Shown piece by piece: positions 57,189 through 64,000 of a stretch of DNA of 64,000 nt. The notes beneath the pieces are model-generated. The model was given only the letters and a program-made list of their open reading frames with translations. It made no database searches and had not been told where the DNA came from. Source of the DNA: Phytopythium helicoides (Eukaryota; Oomycota; Peronosporomycetes; Pythiales; Pythiaceae); the NCBI GenBank assembly GCA_024867545.1, contig JANFNE010000041.1:310001-374000 (forward strand), written 5' to 3'. Position 1 is the stretch's first letter. The number at the start of each line of letters is the position of its first letter. The translations under genes were made by a program, and so were the position numbers.

Positions 57189-58950
57189 ATGGAGGTGTCA
57201 GCGGCGCAGTGGCCGCCGTGGGCGACCGCGACGTTCGCTGGGCTGCTGCTAAGCCTGGCGGTGGTCCACGCAGCCGACAGGCTCGCTGGTTGGTCGCGTC
57301 AGCGCTCGGGCGACTCGAAGAGCGAGCAAAGCGCGGTAAAAGCGAGCGACGCGGCCTTTTTGGCGTTCCGGCGGCAGTATCTGGTCGTGTACGGCCTCGT
57401 CATGTTCGCGGACTGGCTGCAGGGGACGCACATGTACAGCTTGTACCAGGTGCGCTGCTGTTGCTAGGCATCAACACTGTTGGGACTGCGAGCACGGACT
57501 GACAAAGGAGACAAGAGCTATGGTTTCAACGTTGGCGCGCTCTTTTTGACAGGATTCCTGTCGTCCGCGGTGTGCGGGAGCCTTGTTGGCCCGCTTGTCG
57601 ACGCTTATGGTCGGCGTAATGCTTGTTTAGTCTACTGCTGTTCTCGAGGTACGAGGCAAACTCGGATTTGTTGGTCAACGGATTGAACTCACTTGGGCTT
57701 GAGCAGATCATTATCAATGTGCTCGAGAGCGTGGAGAACTACGCCGTGCTCTTGGCCGGCCGTGTGCTTGGTGGTATCTCTACTGCTCTCTTGTTCTGTG
57801 CGTTTGAGAGCTGGATGGTATCGGAGCATTTGAAACAAGGTAGGAAGGGGCAAACCACTCTCCAGCACCACAAAATGTCGATTCATTGATGCTCTCCGTG
57901 CAGGATTTGATCAACGCAGTCTGTCCAAGACTTTCGCGATCGCATCCGAAATCAACGGAATTTTAGCAGTTATCGCGGGACTTGTTGCGCAAGTAGCTGC
58001 GGACACCATGGGAGAGATTGGGCCGTTCCACGTGGCCGTCGCAGTGACAAGTGTGGCTTTAGTATTTGTATACCAGTGGCCAGAAAACTACGGGTCAAAC
58101 CACGAAGAAAAGGAGTCTAAGGGATCAGACACCAATTCTCGCGCGCAAAAGGCTATCGCCACTGAAAAGACAACGGACGCCCGCCTCATGAGTTATGCGC
58201 TGGGATTCGCTTACTCCTTGTTCGACGGTGCCATGTACATCTTTGGTAAGCCGTTCGCAGTTGATTTGCCCTCAGCAAAGCCATATGACGAGCTGACCGC
58301 ATATGCCAGTTTTCTTGTGGTACCCAACACTAGAGTCGGTTGCACCAGATGGTGTTGTTCCCAGCGGACTCGTTTTCTCAAGTTTCATGCTCAGCATCGC
58401 CATCGGTGGAAAGCTATTTGACGTGCTCCAAGCCTCGCCGCTAAGTGATGAGCTGGTGGCTGTGATCACCAGTTCGATCGCTATGCTGTCGCTTGCTGTA
58501 CCGACGGCAAGTTCTAAAAAGAGAAACGAATTTGGAGTTGAAAGACCAAGCAAACTAACAAGTGGGATCTCCTTCAGGTTCAGGCAGAATTCATGTGGGT
58601 TCTGGGAGGATTTATGGTATTCGAGGCAAGGATTTTTTGCTTTGCTGGCTGTTCGTATAAACTGCAGGACTAACACAGGTTGGAATATCTAACCAGGTTT
58701 GCGTTGGAGTTTTCACTCCGTGCTGTGCATCTTTGCGAAGCCGGTATTTCGACTCTGAGCGCCTCAGCACAACTTTGGGCAACTTCGGCTCCCGACTAAT
58801 GTTATTGTTGTTCTCGGCACTGCGGCTGAGCATCACGCATCTGCTGGTCAGCTTTTTGTCGCGTGCAGTGTCGTTCTGGGTCTATCAACAGCGTCGAGTT
58901 CGTTCTTGCTGGTCCACGCGTGCAGGAACACCAAGATTAAGATGCAATAG
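57189..58950 (+). CDS. MFSD5-like major facilitator (molybdate-anion transporter family), frame-disrupted
   Basis: The start at 57189 begins MEVSAAQWPPW and a first transmembrane helix. Later parts match MFSD5/MOT2: VMFADWLQGTHMYSLYQ, LVGPLVDAYGRRNACL, LLAGRVLGGISTALLFCAFE, SWMVSEHLK, MYIFVFLWYPTLESV and VFSSFMLSIAIGG. Clear introns lie at 57450-57515, 57840-57903 and 58246-58309; an intron near 58624-58696 uses a GC donor (GAG/GCAAGG). Two places do not fit: between about 57620 and 57700 no splice choice connects GRRNACL to SVENYAVLL in frame, and at about 58788 the frame shifts by one base between TTLGNF and RLPTNVIVVLG. Either the sequence has errors or the gene is decaying. The family has 12 helices and imports molybdate in algae and animals. 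Confidence 0.7.
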
Positions 58951-59005
58951 ACGGACTTCGATCGCCCAGTTTATATTGAAACGGCAACAAAATGCAAGAC
59001 GCCAT

Positions 59006-60021
59006 CTACGACGCCTTCTTCTTGATGTAGAGAAACACTAGAATGAGGAATATCTGTGCACCAAATATGTACAGTCATAAGCTGACGTCGCCGATACTTT
59101 CCACTTCCCAGAAGCAAGCGACGTACCGCGATGGCGACTCCGATTGCAATCATCATCTTGACGTTTTGCAACCAGAGATGGCGCCGAAGGTTTTTGCTGG
59201 TTTGAGCAAAAGCGGCTGACTGGGAGCTGTTCGATTTCCAGCAGGCGCCTCAGAAGGTGATTGACACATGCACATATCCGAACTGCGCGAACCTCAATTG
59301 TTCTGACTTGTCCACTAGCAACTCGATTTTGTCGCCGCGATCCAGAACTTTGGCTAGACGAATCGAGAAAGCAAGGGGTCAGTTGAATGGCCGAATCGAG
59401 GTCCTATACAGTTGGATAGTACGCACTGATGTTCTGCTGCACCGTGTCCTTGACGCTATCCAGGTCCTTCTTCAGTGCCTGCAATTTTTCCGCCCCCTTG
59501 GCAGACGAGTATGTTTCCTGCAAGCCAACATCACATCAGCGGCTGAACCCAAGGCTACCAACATGTAGCTAGATGCAAACCATCTCCTTCTTGAGAATGG
59601 GGGCAAACTCGCGGTTCATGTCGAGTTTGAGCTTGGTCGCCTTCCCTCGGATGCCGTACTCGTTGTCAAAGAGCTGGTTGATATGCTTGAGGAACAGCGC
59701 CGCCGAGCTGAGCGCAGCATGCGGGGGAGGGTGACGCCACGTCAACGCCTACGTCAACACTACGAAAACCCCATCGTTTCTCTGCTCCCGCACTTACTTT
59801 TTGCCGAAGGCCTCGTCGGTGACGCACACGTAGGCGACCTCGTCCTCGACGCGGTAGCTGTAGGTTTTGACCTCGTAGTCGACCGACTCGACGGCAGCGT
59901 CCGCGAAGTTGAGCCGATTGAGCAGCTTGTGCGCGAAGTCGCTCATCTTCTTGTCGCCGCCGTTGCTGCCCTCGGCCAGCGGGCAGTGGCGGTTCGCCAC
60001 CAGGCAGTAGAAGATGGCCAT
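59006..60021 (-). CDS. VAMP7-like longin R-SNARE
   Basis: Six exons (60021-59798, 59707-59581, 59517-59427, 59353-59293, 59226-59127, 59053-59006) join in frame to 216 residues. The longin domain covers residues 1-115 (MAIFYCLVANRHCPLAEG, then YSYRVEDEVAYVCVTDEAFG, LFLKHINQLFDNEYG). The R-SNARE coil is residues 125-180 (KDLDSVKDTVQQN, ITKVLDRGDKIELLVDKSEQ), with the central ionic-layer arginine in LDRG. A C-terminal anchor (MMIAIGVAIAIFLILVFLYI) ends in KKKAS. This is the layout of VAMP7/VAMP71-type proteins, which drive fusion with late endosomes, lysosomes or vacuoles. The final exon is 48 bp. Confidence 0.93.
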
Positions 60022-60373
60022 GCCCGTTCGTGTGCTCGCCTCTCGGCGGTCCTAGCAGCGTGCAGCGGCGTCGAGCAGCGCGCGGCTTGGCGTCGGCGAG
60101 TTGGTCGGCGGCTTCCTGCCTCTCTTCCGAGGAGGTAGGTACAGTACCGGTAACCGACACTCAAAAGAACGCCCCACTGACAAAACGTGAGCAAGCGTCC
60201 TGTGCAAACGTGACTCCAATTCTGTCTGTTCGCGGATTCGAGCCACCTTCGCGAGCCCTTCTAGAGACCTTCGCGCGACTTTTCACGCGTCGTGTCTGCC
60301 CGCCGCGACTCATTCATTCTCCCCCAACACCACCCCAAAGCTATAGTTGCCGCGAGTCAAGGAGAAAGGCGCC
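60022..60373. promoter_or_regulatory. Divergent promoter between VAMP7-like and ankyrin-SAM genes
   Basis: The 352 bp spacer separates two start codons on opposite strands. I see no CCAAT pair or TATA box in it. Confidence 0.35.
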
Positions 60374-62684
60374 ATGAGTCTGCTGCTGCAGGTGCCCATG
60401 CCGTCGGCCACGGGCGGCACCGTGCTGGAGAACTACAGCGTGGGCGACGTGCTCATCTGGAAGGCGAACCGCGGCAAGCTGCCAGAGCTCGTCACGCTGC
60501 TCGAGAGCTTCCAGGCGGACGTCAACTACCGCAACCAGGTGCGTCACTGCGTCGGATCGCCCCGCTCTGGCGTCGCCGCCTGACGATCAGCGCGCGCCGC
60601 AGCACGGCTGCTCGGCGCTGCACGCGGCCGCGGCCTCGGGCCAGCTCGAGGTCGTGCACTGGATGCTCGAGAACTGCGACGTCGACCTGTCGGCCACGGA
60701 CCACGTAAGCACTCTGCGGCTTTGCGGCTCCACCGCTACCTGCTGACGGTGGTTACGCGACACGAGTAGGACGAGCAGACGGCGCTGCACTACGCGGCGT
60801 TCTTTGGCCACCTGGAGGTCGTGCAGTTCCTCGTGGAGCACGGCGTGCCGCTCGACATCCCCGACAAGGTGCGCTGGAGTTGACTCGGAAGGGATGGCTG
60901 CAGGCGGCTTGGTGACACTGACGGCGACGGCGCAGTTTGGCAGGCTTGCGCACTGCTCCGCGGCTATAAACGGCCACCTGGACGTCGTCAAGTACCTACT
61001 TGAGGAGTGCCCGCGTCCGATTGACATCAATGCTATTGACGAGGTGCGCATTCGTTTACTTGTATCATTGGCGGTAATGTGTGGTTGTTGATATCCGTGA
61101 TGTCGACTTTAGTACGGTGGTACTTGCCTTCATTGGGCGGCATCCAAAGGACGCAAGGAAGTCCTCCAATACTTGTGTATGAAGGGCATTGACGTTCACG
61201 TCACGAGCTATGTGCGTGCAAAGCGACGATTGTTGCATAACGGAGAGAAAGCAGCTAACACCAAGGATGTTTGCAGGACAACAAAACGGCCTACCAGATC
61301 GCAAAAGACAAACACAAGACGAAGTGCGTTCAGTTCCTGAAGAGCTGGTACGAGACCTCGCAGGTACGTTCGTTGGAATGGTGATGCAACCAGAGTTCTC
61401 AAGATACTTACAAGTATTTCCTCGAACTGCCAAATCCAGAAATTCGTGCATGCAGCGGAGGAAGGGGACAACGAAGAGATTGCCCGCATTATCGCCGAAG
61501 TGAATGGGACGTTTCCGCTTCGGTACATGCGTGACAAGGTGAGCCATCGAAGAGTTTCGATCGTTGGGTTTCGATGGGGCTAACAGTATGAGATTACAGA
61601 ATGGCAAGAATGCGATGCACTGGGCGGCTGAGTTTGGCCACCTTGCCACTCTAAAGCTTCTTTGCGACCACTTTGCGGTGTGGACGGATGCTGACAAGGT
61701 GCATTCGAGTTACAAGGGATGAGTGAATGCTGTTTTTCTGATTGTTGTGCTATCACTGGTGCGAGATAGTTCGGCCGCAACGCGCTGCACAGCGCAGCTC
61801 TCGGTGGCCATCGGGAGTGCGCATTGCTTCTGTTGCGTCGAGCACCTGATGCATCTGAATTTCTTTCTCTCACTCTTGTGCGTTCTCCTGTTCGCATTGA
61901 GCTTCTCAATTATCTCTGACACATGTATGTGGGATTGGATGATATTCTAGACCAACAAGAGTCCGTCGCGTTGCGCCTTCGAAGCTGGTCACAGTGCTCT
62001 CGCAAATGCGCTACAGGTATTTTCAATACTTCCACGAACCATTTTCACATGTTAGCTCTTCTCCTGACAAATCTGTATTGATGATGACCCAGGCGTGGGA
62101 AGATGGGAATGATGATTACTCGATCCAAGACGACACAAGCGTGCCCTCATCTGGCGAGCATGAGGCTTACCGGCCAATGATTGAGGATGACGAGCCTCCA
62201 GTATCGGGTGGAGCTCCTCGCGGACGCAGTAAGTGATCCATTGTTTTGTATTCATTACTACCACTTGCTCACATGCACGCCTTGGTTGAAAAATCCACAA
62301 GACATGGATACTGTTTGCAACTGGCTGAAGTTGTTCAAGATGGAGGAGTACACTGCAAACTTCGAGAAGGACGGCTTCGATACGCTGCGTGGCGTAGCGA
62401 CGATTGACGAGAACGACTTGATCGACATGGATGTCAAAAAGGGTCATCGTCGTGTTGTGCTATCGCACATCGAGGAGTTGCGGAATCAGCTCGCGCTGCT
62501 CGATGAAAGCACGCAGAAATCCGGACAAGAGCCGTATGCGTCGCCGACCCTCGTTATGCTCCCGCAGCTAACAAAGCAGCCTTCGTTGTCAAGCTTGACT
62601 GGAGCTGGTGGGGTTGAAGGAGCACCTCGAACAGAGCGGCGCGGGTCGATTACTGGCACGATCGGGCTACCGCTCGAGTGCTAG
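60374..62684 (+). CDS. Ankyrin-repeat and SAM-domain protein
   Basis: Twelve exons (60374-60538, 60603-60704, 60770-60868, 60936-61043, 61113-61211, 61277-61363, 61440-61538, 61600-61698, 61770-61877, 61951-62016, 62093-62228, 62302-62684) give 516 residues. About nine ankyrin repeats fill residues 30-340 (GCSALHAAAASGQLEVVHWM, QTALHYAAFFGHLEVVQFLV, GRLAHCSAAINGHLDVVKYL, GKNAMHWAAEFGHLATLKLL). A SAM domain follows at about residues 395-460 (VCNWLKLFKMEEYTANFEKD, then GFDTLRGVATIDENDLIDMD and GHRRVVLSHIEEL). Such proteins are adaptors that polymerise or recruit partners through SAM. Function unknown. Exons 2-9 each encode one repeat and begin and end in phase 0. Confidence 0.9.
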
Positions 62685-62949
62685 CTACGGCGGTGGGGAG
62701 CAGTTCTGGGAGCGTATGAGGCAGCGGAGCGTCTACAGATAGCTTGGATGTCTTGCGTGCCGCCTCTGCGTCATGTTGATGTGGTGGCGGTCTCGTCGTT
62801 CACGAGTGTGTCATTAACTTTATGGGCAATGTAGACGAATAGGACCAGACAAGAGGAATCCGCGGGTATAGTCTACTTTATGGGAGGAATTCGAGAGGAT
62901 GGAGCAATGCAGTGGAAAAACGCTTGTAGCGTCCGTGTCCGTTGGTGTT
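62685..62949. other. Convergent 3' intergenic region
   Basis: This 265 bp gap separates the stops of two convergent genes. Nothing else is visible. Confidence 0.4.
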
Positions 62950-63647
62950 TTATCGGGTTGATTTGTCGGCGAACGGACTGCAGCCGGCCATGGTGCAGTA
63001 GGTGTCGGCAAACTTAGTTACATCGCAGCTTTGGCGGCAGACAGACCATAAGTGAGAGAGCTGCTTGATGAAAAGCGGAAAGTTTTCAAGTTCACCTGCC
63101 ACGACCCTTAAACATGCGTTGATGCATATCCGCGCGCATGCCGGACGCAGCCATCGAGTGAAGCCAGCTATCAAACAAAGCACGGTCATACCAGCGCATG
63201 ATGACTTCTTTTCAGACACAGGTCTTACCCGATGCGTTGGGCCTCGGTTGCTGGAAGACTGTGCTTTTCGTAGGGTTTCTTGCTGATCTCTCGAATTTTT
63301 GCCTCTGTCAGTGGTCAAGTTAGTTAGATTGAGAGCCGAATAAAGTCCAAAACAAGCCAAGTTCCTGTACCCAGAGCTTCAGTCTCCTTGTCGACTTCCA
63401 TTTTGCCGAAATCAGCTGGGTGTGTTAGCGTCGGCTTTTGGGTGATGGCACTGACTACAAAAAAAAGGTTTCAGGTGCTACTCGACTTTTTTACTTCTGC
63501 TTTGCACGTACGAGTCCTCGGGTTGAGTTGGAACGGCGTCAGCGCGCTCTCCGACTCGTACTCCTTCTTGAGATGCTCTCGCCAGATCTGGTTGCGTGCC
63601 ACTTCATCAATCTTCGATGCCATCGACTCGCGCTTCTTATCAGCCAT
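62950..63647 (-). CDS. CFAP144/FAM183-like ciliary protein
   Basis: Five exons (63647-63512, 63415-63371, 63304-63229, 63167-63096, 63028-62950) join in frame to 135 residues. The N terminus is a charged helix (MADKKRESMASKIDEVARNQ), followed by ALTPFQLNPRTPDFGKM. The most telling segment is KKPYEKHSLPATEAQRIGWL, which matches the conserved Pro-x-Lys...Pro-x-Thr-Glu-Ala-x-x-Ile-Gly-Trp signature of FAM183/CFAP144 axonemal proteins. The end, CDVTKFADTYCTMAGCSPF, also resembles the family's C terminus. All five exons are under 140 bp, so automated prediction could miss this gene. The assignment rests on the central motif and on size. It is tandem with the gene at the right edge. Confidence 0.6.
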
Positions 63648-63741
63648 TGTGAGTGCAGCGGAGCGGGAGAACGAAGGTTTGAAAAGTTTGACACAGTTGC
63701 TTGGTGAAAGCAAGCACGCCGCTATTTTCACATCTTTGTTT

Positions 63742-64000
63742 TCAGGTTGCTATTGATAGCCGCTGGCTGACCAGTATCTCTTCAACTGTGCATCTCCAAG
63801 ACACAAACATGAAAAAGAGTTTATTGTTTATGTAAGCGGTGTTTTCTGTCGATCAATGCAACTTACATCTTGTCCATTGCGCTTTTGATCGCTCGGATGA
63901 ATTCATCACGCTGCTGCACTTCGTAAGCGTTGCGCTTCTCAATGCACTCGGCTCGACCTTCAGGCTGCCACTTGTAGTAGATCGTGACCATGAGCGCGTT
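63742..64000 (-). CDS. Unidentified gene, 3' end only
   Basis: Two exons are visible, spliced at 63870 with a GTAAGT donor and a GCACAG acceptor near 63791. The visible end reads NALMVTIYYKWQPEGRAECI, then a charged helix (YEVQQRDEFIRAIKSAMDK) and a terminal IEEILVSQRLSIAT before the stop at 63742-63744. The 5' part lies outside the window. No family is recognisable from this piece. Confidence 0.55.

Overview
This is a gene-dense stretch of a nuclear eukaryotic chromosome, most likely from an oomycete (a flagellated stramenopile). The reasons are small introns (about 45-100 bp, mostly GTRNGT donors such as GTGCGT or GTACGT), genes spaced by only 50-400 bp, strong G/C preference at third codon positions, and flagellar genes (axonemal dynein, a polyglutamylase-type TTLL, a CFAP144-like protein) next to ordinary housekeeping genes. 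No rRNA, tRNA, CRISPR array or intact transposon was seen. All assignments come from reading the translation; no database search was possible.

Left third (1-24.9 kb): the 5' half of an axonemal dynein heavy chain gene (minus); an AGFG/Hrb-type ArfGAP with nine exons; ribosomal protein uL6/RPL9; a small Tim17/22/23-like membrane protein; an unrecognised 721-residue basic zinc-binding-type protein; a giant TPR protein of about 2,528 residues; the GTPase GPN3; an EF-hand protein; and a secreted serine beta-lactamase-like hydrolase.

Middle (24.9-43.2 kb): a TFIIIC 90 kDa-type subunit; a transposase-derived CENP-B/Tigger-like gene whose catalytic residues are eroded; a small Myb/SANT-like protein beside it; a gene-poor island of about 3 kb (30.3-33.5 kb) with a perfect palindrome and E2F-like sites; a small cysteine-motif protein; proteasome subunit alpha7 (PSMA3); and a complete 16-exon VWA8 gene with a predicted mitochondrial presequence.

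Right third (43.4-64 kb): adenylate kinase with a four-cysteine LID; a DGAT2-family acyltransferase; a 15-exon CUL1-like cullin; a poorly resolved coiled-coil gene that starts head-to-head with the cullin; a TTLL polyglutamylase; an ankyrin-FYVE protein; a 60-residue two-exon microprotein; an MFSD5-like transporter with frame problems; a VAMP7-like longin R-SNARE; an ankyrin-SAM protein with one ankyrin repeat per exon; a CFAP144-like ciliary protein; and the 3' end of an unidentified gene.

The genes do not form one pathway. Shared themes are flagellum construction (dynein, TTLL, CFAP144-like, perhaps the EF-hand and TPR proteins), protein turnover (PSMA3, cullin), transcription (GPN3 for RNA polymerase II assembly, the TFIIIC subunit for Pol III) and membrane traffic (ArfGAP, FYVE, VAMP7-like). 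Many genes are arranged as divergent pairs with 150-350 bp promoters, and several of these carry clustered CCAAT boxes. For most multi-exon genes the exon lengths I derived sum to a multiple of three and keep frame at every junction, which supports the models.
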